A stretch of DNA of 64,000 bases from Pseudomonadota bacterium (GCA_021787615.1 JAJYLP010000003.1:1-64000); one strand, 5' to 3'; shown: positions 16,217 through 26,062, counted from the first letter of the stretch. A program made the numbers and translations. Notes: generated by a model not told the origin, from the letters alone.

Positions 16217-19200
16217 TCACTTGGTCACCGTGAACACCAGGTCCGCCCCGCCGAGCTCCCCGCTCTTGCTCTGCCCGGCGAGCTTGCCCTGGCCGGCCTC
16301 GATGCGGATCGTCCAGTGCTCGCCGATGCTGTAGCGCAGCCGTACGGCGCTCAGCTGCTCGGTGAGCCCCACGCCGTAGCTGACGTACAGGCGCGGGGAG
16401 AGATACTTGCCGAGCACCAGCGAGGTCTCGTTGTTCAGGTCCGTCTGCAGCGTGACGTCCGGCAGCCCGATGCGCGAGCCGAGCTGCTGCGCGAGGATCG
16501 CCCCGCCCTGGGCGAGCAGCTCGGCCGCAGCGGTGGTCTGGCGGCTCTGCGTGCCGCTGGTCTGCAGCGCCTGCAGCGAGCCGCCGCCGCCGGAGAGGAT
16601 GAGCGACATGATCTGCGACTGCGACAGCGAGGGGTTTGAGAAGAAGGAGACCTGAGGCTGCTTCAACGTGCCGCTGACGTTGACCCCTGCGGTGATGTCG
16701 GTGTAGCGGCGCTCGGCACGGATCTCGATACCCGGATTGTCGAGCGGTCCGCCGTGGTAGAACAGCCGCCCCGACTGAATGGTGAGGCGGCGCGCATAAG
16801 CGGCGTATTCGCCCTTCTGCACGTACAGCTCGCCGGTGGCGGTCGTGCCCTTGCCCAAGCCGCTGCTCACGGTGATCCGGCCGCTCAACTTGCCGGTCAA
16901 GCCCATCGTGTCGACTTCGAAGTCGTTGCCGAGATCGAAAGTGATGGTGGTCACCACCTGGTAGCGATGCGGGGCGCTGGCCGATTCCTCGCCCACGATC
17001 ACCTGGTCGGACGTGGCGTGCACCGCGCCGGTGAGGTTGCGCGGGGAGAAGTGGGCGTGCGCGATGAGGACCGTGCCGGTGACATCGATGCGGTGGGACG
17101 CCAGACGGAAGTCGAGATTCGGCGAGGCATCGACACGCGCTTCCGGCAGGTCGACCACCCGCAAATCGGTGCCCTGCAGATGAAGGTCGCCGTAGGGCAC
17201 CGCATCGCGCCAGCCCATTCGACCCTGGACATGCAGCAGCCCTTTCCCGACCCGCGCCGAGCCTTCGACGGTGAGCCCGGTGTTGAGCAGCTGCGCCGTC
17301 AGGGCGAGATGGCTCATCAGCAAATTCGTGCGGTACACATCCGCGGTGGCGTCGATGACGCGCGCGACGCCGCCCAGGCGTGGATCACCCACAGTTCCGC
17401 CGATCGTCGCATCCGCAATCAGCACGCCCATGACCTCATCGACGCCCGGCATGTACAGGGAAACCAGGTTGAGCCGGTTGGTCTGCACGTGCACGCTGCC
17501 CTTGAGCGGCATGTCGCGCCAGTTGGAAACACCGCGCCCGATATCGAGCGTCGCAGCGAGCGTACCGATGGCCCCCGAGGTGAGCGAGGCCTGCGCATGA
17601 ATCATCCCCGGCCGCGCGGTGGCAGTCAGCAGACCCGAGCCGATGGTCGTATGCTCGGTCTTGCCGCTGACCAGCCGCCGCGACAGCACACCGTTCGTCA
17701 GGGTCATGTGCAGCGTTCCGACCGGCGGCAGTCCCGGGCGGCCGTCGATTTCGATCCCGGCGTCGATCCTCCCCTGGTATTCGACCGCGGGTGTCATGCC
17801 GGCCGTGAGCGTTGCGAGCGGCAGCGCGCTCGCGCTTACATACGCCGACCAGCCTGCGCGGGTCCAGGTCGCACCAGTGCACAATGCACCCGGTGTGCCG
17901 TCGAGGCACAGCGCGCTGAGCACGCTGCGCTCGCGCGAGAGGGACAGCGACGTCGCGTGCCGCAAATGCAGCCGCAACGACTGTGGCCCCGTCAGATTGA
18001 ACGCGGTGACCTCGCCGTTGAACACGCCGCCTGCGAGGCTCCCGTCCGCCTGCGCAGCCAGATGCAGCCCGGGCGCATTGGCCTGCATGTGCGCCGTCAG
18101 ATGCGACGCGCGGCCGGCCACGGTGAACTCGAAGCTGCGCAGCTGCCGGTGCCGGGTCCGCAGGTCGAGCAGCCGCACGGTCACGCTCGAGGGGCGGCGG
18201 GACGTCGGGTCGAAGTCAACGTCCGCCGCCACCGAAGCGAGCGAGTTCGCCCCGACATGCAGGTCCGTGCCTCGCAGCGAGGCGCGCACCTGCGGCGCGG
18301 CGAGCGGCCCATCGATCGATCCGCTCGCTGCGATGCGCCCCCGGTCGGCGGCGGAGATCAGGCGCAGATCGCCGGCGAGCGCGAAGCGCAGCTTCGCCTG
18401 ATTGTCGATGCGGCCGTCGAGATCGAGCCACGTTTGCCCCAGTTTCAGGCGAACGTGTTGGAAAGACCAGGCGCGGTGGTCGCGGATCACCTGCCCGCTG
18501 CCGCTGGCGCTCTGGCCGCGCACTTCGCCGCTGAGGCGCTCGATCCGCACGCTGAGCGGCGCCTCGGCGCCGAAGCCCACGCCCGCGGCGGTGAGCGCAA
18601 AGCCGATGCGGCCGCGCAGTTCCGGCCGCACGGCCGCCGGATTGATGCCGCGCCCGCTCGCGTGCAGCGACCAGCGCTCGACCGGCAACCACGCCAGCGT
18701 GCCGCCCGCCTCGACCTCGCCGCCGAGCAGGTGCAGCGTGGCGTGCTCCAGCGTCAGCCCGGTGGAGGCGACCGAGGCGCTCAGGCTCATTGGGACCGGC
18801 GCCGAGGCGCCGACCTGCGCGAGGCCTTGCGCGCTGACGGCGTACGGCAGGCGGCCGATCAGCGTGAACTGTCCGGAGGGGCTGTGGATGCGCGCACGGC
18901 CGGCGAGCGGCCAGCGCAGCGCCTGCCAAACCCCCTGCAGATGCAGGTCGGGCCGCCCGCCCGCGAAGCGCGCGGTTCCGGATGCGCTCAGCGCCGCGCC
19001 CGAGGCCAGATTACGGATCGCGACGCGGCTCGCACTCAGCAAGCCGCCCGCGTATTTTCCCGCGAGCTCGACGTGCAACGCCCCGGCGCCGAGCCCTGCC
19101 GGATCGACCGTGCCGCCGAGGGTGAATCCTTCGATCCCGCCCGTCAGCGCCAGCTGCGCGCTGATCAGGCCGAAGCGGCCGGTACGATGCCAGGCGCGCA

Positions 19201-19981
19201 GATCCAGGCCGCGGATGCGGAGCTCGCTCTCTGTGACCCAACGGCCGTCCCGACCGTGCAGCACGCCGTGCAGCGCCGCCGTGAACGGCGCATGCAACAG
19301 CGCCGAGACGGTGAGCTTGGCGAGATCCCCGCGCAGTGCCACGTTCCCCACCCAGTCCGGCCCGCGCGGGTCGCGCCAGGTGAAATCGCCTCCCACCGAC
19401 AGCTGCAGCGGCCGGGCGGCGTGCAGCGACGCGGCGAGCGAACAGAGCGCGTGTCCCATGCGCAGCGTCAGGTGCGGCACGTGGATATCGCGATAGGCGA
19501 TCTGCACGGCGCCGTCGAGATCCGTGCCGTTCACCCGTTTGCCGTCCTCGAGCACGAGCGCGAGGGCGCCGACATGCGCGTGCGTGACGCGGATGGCGAG
19601 CCACCAGGGCAGAAACTTCGGGTGCGCGACGGGCAGCGGCGGCACCGGTTTGATGCGCACATAGGCGTTCGCGATCGTGGTATCGGGGCTGACCAGGGTG
19701 CGCCAGGAGAACGCAGAGAAGCGCACGCGGGTGTACACCCGCTCGAGCCGCAGGTACACGTGGCGCTGATCGATCACCACGCGTCGTGCGCGCACGCCGC
19801 TCGCCAGGGTGCCGCTCACCTGCTCGATCCGCACTTGCGCCGTGCCGTAGCGCTGCGGCAGGTGCGAGACCAGAAAGCGCAGTCCGCTTTGGGTGAAGAC
19901 GATGAAATAGGCCGCCGCGGCGAGGAGCGCCGCCGCCAGAACGATCAGCAAACCGCCCACTGTCAGAACTCGGCGCATCAT
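16217..19981 (-). CDS. tamB: TamB, inner-membrane subunit of the translocation and assembly module
   Basis: 1254 aa, the usual size for TamB (DUF490). A single N-terminal membrane anchor (residues ~5-30, rich in L/A/I/V) is followed by a very long beta-helical periplasmic region of alternating polar/hydrophobic strands. The C-terminal DUF490 block contains the GLTGKLSGRITV, YVQKGEYAAYARRLTIQ and LDNPGIEIRAER segments. TamB spans the periplasm and, with TamA, supports outer-membrane protein insertion and lipid transport. It begins 10 bp after tamA. Confidence 0.95.
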   Translation of the reverse strand: MMRRVLTVGGLLIVLAAALLAAAAYFIVFTQSGLRFLVSHLPQRYGTAQVRIEQVSGTLASGVRARRVVIDQRHVYLRLERVYTRVRFSAFSWRTLVSPDTTIANAYVRIKPVPPLPVAHPKFLPWWLAIRVTHAHVGALALVLEDGKRVNGTDLDGAVQIAYRDIHVPHLTLRMGHALCSLAASLHAARPLQLSVGGDFTWRDPRGPDWVGNVALRGDLAKLTVSALLHAPFTAALHGVLHGRDGRWVTESELRIRGLDLRAWHRTGRFGLISAQLALTGGIEGFTLGGTVDPAGLGAGALHVELAGKYAGGLLSASRVAIRNLASGAALSASGTARFAGGRPDLHLQGVWQALRWPLAGRARIHSPSGQFTLIGRLPYAVSAQGLAQVGASAPVPMSLSASVASTGLTLEHATLHLLGGEVEAGGTLAWLPVERWSLHASGRGINPAAVRPELRGRIGFALTAAGVGFGAEAPLSVRIERLSGEVRGQSASGSGQVIRDHRAWSFQHVRLKLGQTWLDLDGRIDNQAKLRFALAGDLRLISAADRGRIAASGSIDGPLAAPQVRASLRGTDLHVGANSLASVAADVDFDPTSRRPSSVTVRLLDLRTRHRQLRSFEFTVAGRASHLTAHMQANAPGLHLAAQADGSLAGGVFNGEVTAFNLTGPQSLRLHLRHATSLSLSRERSVLSALCLDGTPGALCTGATWTRAGWSAYVSASALPLATLTAGMTPAVEYQGRIDAGIEIDGRPGLPPVGTLHMTLTNGVLSRRLVSGKTEHTTIGSGLLTATARPGMIHAQASLTSGAIGTLAATLDIGRGVSNWRDMPLKGSVHVQTNRLNLVSLYMPGVDEVMGVLIADATIGGTVGDPRLGGVARVIDATADVYRTNLLMSHLALTAQLLNTGLTVEGSARVGKGLLHVQGRMGWRDAVPYGDLHLQGTDLRVVDLPEARVDASPNLDFRLASHRIDVTGTVLIAHAHFSPRNLTGAVHATSDQVIVGEESASAPHRYQVVTTITFDLGNDFEVDTMGLTGKLSGRITVSSGLGKGTTATGELYVQKGEYAAYARRLTIQSGRLFYHGGPLDNPGIEIRAERRYTDITAGVNVSGTLKQPQVSFFSNPSLSQSQIMSLILSGGGGSLQALQTSGTQSRQTTAAAELLAQGGAILAQQLGSRIGLPDVTLQTDLNNETSLVLGKYLSPRLYVSYGVGLTEQLSAVRLRYSIGEHWTIRIEAGQGKLAGQSKSGELGGADLVFTVTK

Positions 19982-19991
19982 GCGGGTCCGC

Positions 19992-21962
19992 TCACAACCT
20001 CGGCGAGAAGTTGATGTACAGGCGCGGGCTGCCGGGCTGCGACAGCGGCTCGCCCACGTCGATGCCGAGTGTCATCACCGGCAGGCGCACCCGGAACCCG
20101 ATTCCCGCACCGTACTGCAGCAGGTGCGGGATGTGGAAGCTGTTGAAGGCGTTGCCGTAGTCGAAGAACGCGGCGATGCCCAGGTTGTGCGGCAGATTGC
20201 GATCGATCTCCACGGTGCCGCTGATCATGTCCTTACCGCCGATCTGCTGCGGCAGCATCGGGCATTGGACCGGATTGACGGCCTTCGCCGGTGCGCTCGT
20301 GCCGGCGTAGCAGGTGTAGTCGGTGGTGGTCTTTGTGCTCGGGTCGGTGATCTGGTAGACGCCGGTGGCGAAGAAGGTCTGGGCCGGAGAGAGCGAGTTG
20401 TACTCGAAGCCGCGCACGCTGCCTTCGCCGCCGGCGAAAAAGCGCATCACCGGCGGCATGCTGTTGAAATGCGACACCGCGGTCGCGCCGAACGCATCGC
20501 GCAGCAGCAGATGCCAACCGGGCGCGAGACTGAACACGCGCTCGAGCGCAACGCGCAGCTGCACGAAGTCCGCCTTCGAGCCGAGCGCGCCGTGCGAGCC
20601 GCGCAGCTCGATGGACACGCCGTGCTCGAAGATCGGCTCGCCGAAATAGCCGCTCGGCAGGGAGGTGATGTCGACTCCGGGCACCAGCATGTTGCCGACC
20701 ACGCTCGCGATCGCGATGGGCGCCTTCACTCTGTCGGTGCTGGTAATGCCGCAGCTCTGGCCCCCCGGCCCGAGCGTCCCGACCGGGCAGATGGGGCTGT
20801 CGACCGTGCCGGTGGTGTGCACGGCGTCGATGAACCAGACCGTCTGCCAGTTGCCCGTGACCCGGGTGAGATGCGCGCCCACGGTCATGGTGCGCGCGGT
20901 CACGGCCGCGAGGTCGCGCTGCTCGACGCTGGCGGTGAAGGTGAGATTCTCGGTGGCCGGATCGCCGATCGGGATGATGTAGCGGCTCTGCAGGCTGTAC
21001 TTGGTGAGCTGCGCGGCCTCCAGGTCGACACTCATCCGGTCGCCCTCCTCGTTGACCCGCCGGTCCTGCCAGCTGATGATGCCGCGCGCGCCGGTGTCGG
21101 TGGCGTAGCCGGCGGCGAACGAGTAGACGTTTCGCCGGCTCGGCTTGGCGCCGATGTGCACCGGCACGGTGTGGCGGAGCTTGTCCGGCGTGCCCGGCAG
21201 CACCTCGAGGTCTGAGAAATACCCGGTGTCATCGAGCACGAACTGGGTGCGCAGCACCTGTGTCAGATCGAACAGCTGACCCGGACGATAACGCAGAAAC
21301 CGGCGCACGAGCCCGTTCTTCACGGCGCTCTGGCGGATGTGGGTCGTGCCGAAGCGGTAGCGCACCCCGGTGGCGAGCGTGAGGGCGATGCTGGCGCTGT
21401 GCCGGCGCGGATTGACCAGGACCTCGTGGCGCGTCAGGCGCGCCTCGACATAGCCGTAGGTCGCCGCGGTCTGCAGCAGCTCGCGCTTGAGTCGCTCGTA
21501 GGCCGCTTCGTTCAGACGCTGTCCCGGATGAAAGGGCAGGCCGCCGGTGATGCGCGTGAACAGCGGGTCATCGGCGCCCGGCCCCGTGACGCGCACGTCG
21601 ACCGTGCGCAGAATGACCGGCGGGCCCGGGTCGATGTCGAGCACGACGTGCCAGTCGTTCGCACCGGTCTGTCGCACGGTCGGATGAACGGTGGGCTGGA
21701 AGTAACCATACGGCTCGAGCGCGGCGCTCACCTCGCTCTGCACGCGGTTCTCGAGCCGTTCGATGATTTCAGCGTCCAGGTGCCGGCTGTTCTTGTAGCG
21801 CTCGAAGCTGAGGTAGGCGAGTACGTTGGCGCGCAGCTCGCGGTCCACGCCGCGGACCGTCACCCTGATGTCGGCATGCGCGGCGGTGGCGGCGAGCAGC
21901 AACACCAGCGCCACCGGGACTCGCGTCCATCGAGCCCCGCGAAACCGATAGCGACTCGCCAT
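19992..21962 (-). CDS. tamA: TamA, outer-membrane BamA-family subunit of the translocation and assembly module
   Basis: 656 aa. N-terminal signal peptide (hydrophobic VPVALVLLLAATAAHA with an AHA cleavage site), about three POTRA domains (residues ~30-270), then a 16-strand BamA-type barrel with the FAGGEGSVRGFEYNSL motif (the V/IRG-F/Y signature of the lid-lock loop) near residue 515 and a terminal aromatic beta-signal-like strand (LYINFSPRL). Two predicted loops carry cysteine pairs (PICPVG..GGQSCG and DYTCYAG..NPVQCPM), unusual for this family. Operon with tamB. Confidence 0.94.
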   Translation of the reverse strand: MASRYRFRGARWTRVPVALVLLLAATAAHADIRVTVRGVDRELRANVLAYLSFERYKNSRHLDAEIIERLENRVQSEVSAALEPYGYFQPTVHPTVRQTGANDWHVVLDIDPGPPVILRTVDVRVTGPGADDPLFTRITGGLPFHPGQRLNEAAYERLKRELLQTAATYGYVEARLTRHEVLVNPRRHSASIALTLATGVRYRFGTTHIRQSAVKNGLVRRFLRYRPGQLFDLTQVLRTQFVLDDTGYFSDLEVLPGTPDKLRHTVPVHIGAKPSRRNVYSFAAGYATDTGARGIISWQDRRVNEEGDRMSVDLEAAQLTKYSLQSRYIIPIGDPATENLTFTASVEQRDLAAVTARTMTVGAHLTRVTGNWQTVWFIDAVHTTGTVDSPICPVGTLGPGGQSCGITSTDRVKAPIAIASVVGNMLVPGVDITSLPSGYFGEPIFEHGVSIELRGSHGALGSKADFVQLRVALERVFSLAPGWHLLLRDAFGATAVSHFNSMPPVMRFFAGGEGSVRGFEYNSLSPAQTFFATGVYQITDPSTKTTTDYTCYAGTSAPAKAVNPVQCPMLPQQIGGKDMISGTVEIDRNLPHNLGIAAFFDYGNAFNSFHIPHLLQYGAGIGFRVRLPVMTLGIDVGEPLSQPGSPRLYINFSPRL

Positions 21963-22051
21963 TTAGCGCTCAGACTCCGACCGGCCGGCCATAAACGATG
22001 CATTGTAGTCTGTCCTGACCGTGCTTCACGGTGCCGGTTCCCCCGCCGGGC

Positions 22052-22837
22052 TCAGCACCACTCGTCCGCTCCCAGCCGGTAGTCGCGCTCCCCGGCGGGG
22101 CGGCCGAGGCGATCGAAACGCCGCTCGCACATGCGCAGCGCGCCGCTCGACTCCAGGAGCAGAACCGTCGAGCAGCGCGTGCCGAACTCGGGGTGCTCGA
22201 CGAAGGGCGCCGAGAGCGCCCGCTCCCAGGATGCCGCAGACTCGCCCGCTCCCGCTCCATCCTGCGCCTCGGCCGGGCGGCGGTCATCGAGCATCCCGAG
22301 CAGGGCCTCGGGCCCCTGCGCTGCGCCCGCCTCGGCGAGCCAGCGCTCGAACGCGCCCCGCACGCGGGTCAATTTCGGCCAGGGAGTGTCGAGGCGGTGG
22401 TTGCAGAGACCGTACACGCCAGGCTCGAGCCGCTGCGCGAACGGCTCCGTGCGGTTCGAGCCGTACCACAGCGACTGTGCGTCGGCGAGCAGCAGATTGA
22501 ACCCGCCGTAGCGGCCGGCAAGCGGCGCGAGCGCCCCGAGATACTCGCCGGCGCCATCGGCTGCCGCCAGGTAGCCGGGAATCAGCCCGCCGCGCGATGC
22601 AGCGCCCGGGGGGGCGCCCTGGCGCTCCCGATAATTGGTGACGACACCGAAGCGGCGGCGGCGGTCGATGCCGAGCCACGTGCCGCCGGCGCGCAGGTCG
22701 CGGCCCGCGAGCACCCCCTCGGTCTGCGGCCACGGCCCGAGCGGCTCGGCGGGGCGGTCGTGATATTCGTCGCGGTTCGCCGCGACGATCAGGCGGTAGC
22801 GCGGATGGGCGCACCAGGCCAGCACCAGCAGGCACAC
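22052..22837 (-). CDS. NRDE (TANGO2-like) family protein
   Basis: 261 aa. The start is a GTG at 22837 overlapping the nudC stop (TAGTG), giving V/M-CLLVLAWCAHPRYRLIVAANRDE, which is the family N-terminus with the defining NRDE motif. Later landmarks are GGTWLGID, GVVTNYRE and GLCNHRLDTPWPK. The bacterial function is not established; human TANGO2 is linked to lipid/haem metabolism. Co-transcribed with nudC and the FlhC-like gene. Confidence 0.88.
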   Translation of the reverse strand: MCLLVLAWCAHPRYRLIVAANRDEYHDRPAEPLGPWPQTEGVLAGRDLRAGGTWLGIDRRRRFGVVTNYRERQGAPPGAASRGGLIPGYLAAADGAGEYLGALAPLAGRYGGFNLLLADAQSLWYGSNRTEPFAQRLEPGVYGLCNHRLDTPWPKLTRVRGAFERWLAEAGAAQGPEALLGMLDDRRPAEAQDGAGAGESAASWERALSAPFVEHPEFGTRCSTVLLLESSGALRMCERRFDRLGRPAGERDYRLGADEWC

Positions 22838-23736
22838 TACGGATGCGCTCCGAGCCAGACATCGATCAACCGCCGGGAAATCGAATGCGGCGGCGGCAGC
22901 TGAATCTCCCCGCCGCGCAGCGCCTCGCGGGAGAACCAGCGCGCGTCCTCGAGTTCCCCGCCGACGCGCACCGGACCCGGCGCGCCGAGCGCCCGGAAGC
23001 CCACCATGAGCGATGCCGGGAAGGGCCACGGCTGCGAGGAGTCGTAGCAGGCCGAGAGCACCTGCACGCCGCTCTCCTCCATGACCTCGCGCCGCACCGC
23101 GTCCTCGAGGCTCTCCCCGGGCTCGACGAAGCCGGCGAGGGTCGAGTAGCGCCCCGGCGGCCAGGTGGACTGCCGTCCGAGCAGCGCGCGCTCCCCGTCG
23201 GTCACCAGCACGATGATCGCCGGGTCGAGGCGGGGGAAGTACTCCTCGGCACACTGCGGATCGGCGCACACCAGGCTGTGGCCGGCGCGCGCGGGCACGG
23301 TCGGCCCGCCGCAGACCCCGCAGAAGCGCTGGCGCGCACGCCAGATCGACAGCGCCCGCGCGTAGGCGAGCAGCCCCGCCTCCTCGGCGTCGAGCTCGGT
23401 CGAGAGGGGCCGCAGCTCCTGAAAGGCCGTCCCCGCGGGCAGATCCACGTCCTGCCACTCGGGGGCAAGCGCGAGCAGCACGCAGCGCCGCTGCCGGAAC
23501 CACCCGAGCAGCATGAAGCGGTCGGGCTCGGCGGCCGCCACCGCCGGGTGCCGGCCGGGAACAAATGCGATGCGCGGCTCCGGGGCCCCGTGCAGCAGCA
23601 GGCCGGTGCCGCGGGCCAGCAGAAACTGCGTGTGCGGGTCGGCGAGCGCGCGCTCCAGCCAGTCCGCCTGCTCGCGCAGCTCGGTGCGGCGGTCGACACA
23701 CGCGCCGGAGAAGAAGTTCGGCCGAGCGGAATTCAT
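22837..23736 (-). CDS. nudC: NAD(+) diphosphatase NudC
   Basis: 299 aa from the ATG at 23736. NADH pyrophosphatase of the Nudix superfamily, also able to remove NAD caps from RNA in E. coli. It has the zinc-ribbon pairs CGVC and CADPQC near residues 145-170, the Nudix box beginning GFVEPGESLEDAVRREV, and the NudC-specific SQPWPFPASLM following the box. An in-frame extension of 38 residues upstream is arginine-rich and not convincing. It starts 19 bp after the FlhC-like gene. Confidence 0.94.
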   Translation of the reverse strand: MNSARPNFFSGACVDRRTELREQADWLERALADPHTQFLLARGTGLLLHGAPEPRIAFVPGRHPAVAAAEPDRFMLLGWFRQRRCVLLALAPEWQDVDLPAGTAFQELRPLSTELDAEEAGLLAYARALSIWRARQRFCGVCGGPTVPARAGHSLVCADPQCAEEYFPRLDPAIIVLVTDGERALLGRQSTWPPGRYSTLAGFVEPGESLEDAVRREVMEESGVQVLSACYDSSQPWPFPASLMVGFRALGAPGPVRVGGELEDARWFSREALRGGEIQLPPPHSISRRLIDVWLGAHP

Positions 23737-23755
23737 GGCAGGGTCGCGGCGGCGC

Positions 23756-24319
23756 CTAGGCGCCGTGCGGCTTCCGTCCTCCTTTTGGGGGTGCACAATG
23801 ATCGCACCAGCGGGCGCGGACCGGAAAGCGCTCGACCACCATGTAGGCATGGCACTTGAGGCAGCGGCGCACCGTCAGCTGCTCGCCGCTGCGCAGGCAT
23901 TGCACCAGGAACAGCGCGTGCTCGAAGGAGATCGCCGGCTGCGGCACCGCCGCTGTGTAGTAGTCGTAGACGTCGCACAGCATCGCGCCCATGCGCCGGC
24001 GCGCCGCCGGGCACTGCCGCCGGGCGGCAGGCTGCTCGTGCACCAGTCCGCAGGCGCAGTACACGCCCGCCAGCAGCGCCGCCTCGGTGCGCACGCGCGC
24101 GGAGCGTGTGAAATAGCCCGTCTGCTGCGGAGATTTGCCGCGATGCCGCGGCAGATGGTGCGAGCCGCCGCAATAGCGCTGCCAGAGCTTGCGGATGCGG
24201 TGGTCGGTGAGCCCCGTGAACATGCGGACCGTGCGCGTGCGCGCCTCGTGGCGCACGAACCGCAGCGCCAGCTGGAAGTTCTCCAGCTCCCCCTCGTAGC
24301 GATCTTCGAGGATACGCAT
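23756..24319 (-). CDS. FlhC-family transcriptional regulator (orphan)
   Basis: 187 aa. The N-terminal FlhC signature is clear: ARTRTVRMFTGLTDHRIRKLWQR near residues 26-48 (helix-turn-helix). The C-terminal half keeps four cysteines in C-L-K-C and W-C-D-H-C (residues ~152-175), as in the zinc site of FlhC. FlhC normally acts only as FlhD4C2 to activate flagellar class II promoters, but no flhD or flagellar gene is present here; instead nudC follows 19 bp later. Either the partner is elsewhere or this is a non-flagellar derivative. Confidence 0.75.
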   Translation of the reverse strand: MRILEDRYEGELENFQLALRFVRHEARTRTVRMFTGLTDHRIRKLWQRYCGGSHHLPRHRGKSPQQTGYFTRSARVRTEAALLAGVYCACGLVHEQPAARRQCPAARRRMGAMLCDVYDYYTAAVPQPAISFEHALFLVQCLRSGEQLTVRRCLKCHAYMVVERFPVRARWCDHCAPPKGGRKPHGA

Positions 24320-24493
24320 GACCCTTCCTTTTCAGGCAGTAGTGCGCGTCCCCCAGAGAGCATTGTCCGGCATTCTGGGCAAATCACAAGCGGGCGAATC
24401 TGCAAAAATTGACGCAAATGCGGGGTAGCCGGCGGGCGCGGCCGCGCTACCATCGGTGGCGGGGGACGGAGTCGCACGGAGGGAGGACGCGTG

Positions 24494-25156
24494 ATGTCTG
24501 ATCACGATTGGCAGGCTCACACCGAGCACGGGCCGCGCGGCGCCGCGGCGCCGCGCGAGGTCATCGAGACGCTGCCCGAACTGAACGACTACTGTCTGCA
24601 GGTGCTGGCGGACCAGGCGCGCGCGGGCTGCACCCACGCCGCCGCGGCGAAGATCGGGCAGAGGTGGCTCGCGCTCGATGCGCCGGCGCGCCGGCGCGCC
24701 GCCAATCACCCGTTTCTCCTGTTCGACGCGGGGCTGTCCGATCCGCGTCGCTGGCGCAACCTTGACCGCGCCCAGGTGCAGGACGCGCCGCCCGGCACCT
24801 ATCAGGCCCTGTTCACGGTATCGCAGGCCATCGACGCCACGGAGCTGGTGTTCGTCTTCGCCTGGTCGCTGGCCCGACGCCATGCCGTGCAGGCGCGCCT
24901 GGCGCTCGGCATGCACCCGCTGTGCCTCGAGTGGATCACCGCGCACAGCGTGCTGGCCGCCCATCAGCTCGGACGCCGCCAGTGGATGTGGCTGCGCCCC
25001 CGCTGGCTGAACAGCCCGGAGTTCTGGGACGAGCTGCTGCGGGGGGCCGTCGAGGGCGGTGCAGCGCATCTGCGCGCCCGCGTGCAGGGCATCCGGCTGC
25101 TCGCCGCCGAGACGGCCGCCGCGATGCGCCAGGGCGGCGGCGACGAGGCCGGCTAG
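24494..25156 (+). CDS. Hypothetical protein
   Basis: 220 aa from the ATG at 24494, chosen because GGGAGGA lies six bases upstream; a GTG one codon earlier is too close. Soluble, helix-rich protein without signal peptide or membrane span. Recognisable stretches are ETLPELNDYCLQVLADQA near the N-terminus, ANHPFLLFDAG, and a tryptophan-rich segment RRQWMWLRPRWLN near residue 160. I do not recognise a family. It diverges from the FlhC-like gene (174-bp spacer) and its stop abuts the asparaginase stop. Confidence 0.7.
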   Translation: MSDHDWQAHTEHGPRGAAAPREVIETLPELNDYCLQVLADQARAGCTHAAAAKIGQRWLALDAPARRRAANHPFLLFDAGLSDPRRWRNLDRAQVQDAPPGTYQALFTVSQAIDATELVFVFAWSLARRHAVQARLALGMHPLCLEWITAHSVLAAHQLGRRQWMWLRPRWLNSPEFWDELLRGAVEGGAAHLRARVQGIRLLAAETAAAMRQGGGDEAG

Positions 25157-26062
25157 TCAGATCGCGATCTGGCGCATGCCGCTCGAGTCACGGGCGCCGC
25201 GGAACATGCCCTCGGTGCTGAAATCCAGGCTGATCCGCCCGTCGGCGTCGACGGCGATGATCCCGCCTGCGCCGCCGAGCGCGCGCAGCCGCTCGTGCAG
25301 CGTCTCGCGCACCGCTTCCGCGAGGCTCACGCCGCGGTACTCCACCGAAGCGCAGACGTGGTGGGCGGCGACCAGGCGCATGAAGTACTCGCCATGCCCC
25401 GTGGCCGACACGGCGCACACGCCGTTGCGGGCATAGGTGCCCGCACCGATGATCGGTGAATCTCCCACTCGCCCCGGCCGTTTGTTGGCCATGCCGCCGG
25501 TGGAGGTGGCCGCCGCGAGATGGCCCGCCGCATCGCGCGCCACGGCGCCGACGGTGCCCTGCGAGCAGGGCATCAGCTCCGAGACGCTGCGTCCGCCGCG
25601 CAGCAGGTCCAACTCGGCCTGACGCTCGGCAGTTCGGAAGTAGGCGTTCGGCACGAGCTCGAAGCCTTCCTCGAGGGCGAATTCCTCGGCGCCCGCGCCG
25701 ACCAGCAGAACGTGGCGGGATTTCTCCATCACGCGCCGCGCCAGCTCGATCGGGTGTCTCACGTGCCGCACCGCGGCAACCGCTCCGGCGCGCAGCGTGC
25801 TGCCGTCCATCACCGCGGCATCGAGCTCCGCAGCCCCTTCGCTGGTGAGCGCCGCGCCGCGGCCGGAATTGAACAGCGGGTCGTCCTCGAGCACGCGCAC
25901 CGCGGCGATGACCGCCTCCAGGCTCGAGCCACCGCGCTCGAGCACCGCGTAGCCCTCATCGAGCGCCGCCGCGAGACCCTCGCGGTATTGCTGCTGCCGG
26001 GCGGCCGAGAGTCCCCGGGCCGGCAATCCGCCGGCGCCGCCATGAATCGCAATGGCATGCAT
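25157..26062 (-). CDS. iaaA: Isoaspartyl peptidase / L-asparaginase (Ntn hydrolase)
   Basis: 301 aa. Plant-type asparaginase family; hydrolyses beta-aspartyl dipeptides and asparagine after autocleavage. N-terminal AIAIHGGAGG, GRGAALTSEG in the alpha subunit, and the nucleophile Thr in GTVGAVARD near residue 170, followed by GRVGDSPIIGAGTYA. ATG at 26062. It diverges from pyruvate carboxylase with 74 bp between starts. Confidence 0.94.
   Translation of the reverse strand: MHAIAIHGGAGGLPARGLSAARQQQYREGLAAALDEGYAVLERGGSSLEAVIAAVRVLEDDPLFNSGRGAALTSEGAAELDAAVMDGSTLRAGAVAAVRHVRHPIELARRVMEKSRHVLLVGAGAEEFALEEGFELVPNAYFRTAERQAELDLLRGGRSVSELMPCSQGTVGAVARDAAGHLAAATSTGGMANKRPGRVGDSPIIGAGTYARNGVCAVSATGHGEYFMRLVAAHHVCASVEYRGVSLAEAVRETLHERLRALGGAGGIIAVDADGRISLDFSTEGMFRGARDSSGMRQIAI

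Noticed and set aside
16754..20014. A 1086-codon open frame on the plus strand opposite tamB
   Set aside because: Arg/Ala/Gly-rich antisense shadow typical of high-GC DNA; tamB on the other strand has clear domain structure and operon context.
24424..24450. GC-rich inverted repeat in the flhC/hypothetical divergent spacer as an ncRNA
   Set aside because: Such repeats arise readily in high-GC sequence; there is no promoter-terminator pair to support a transcript.
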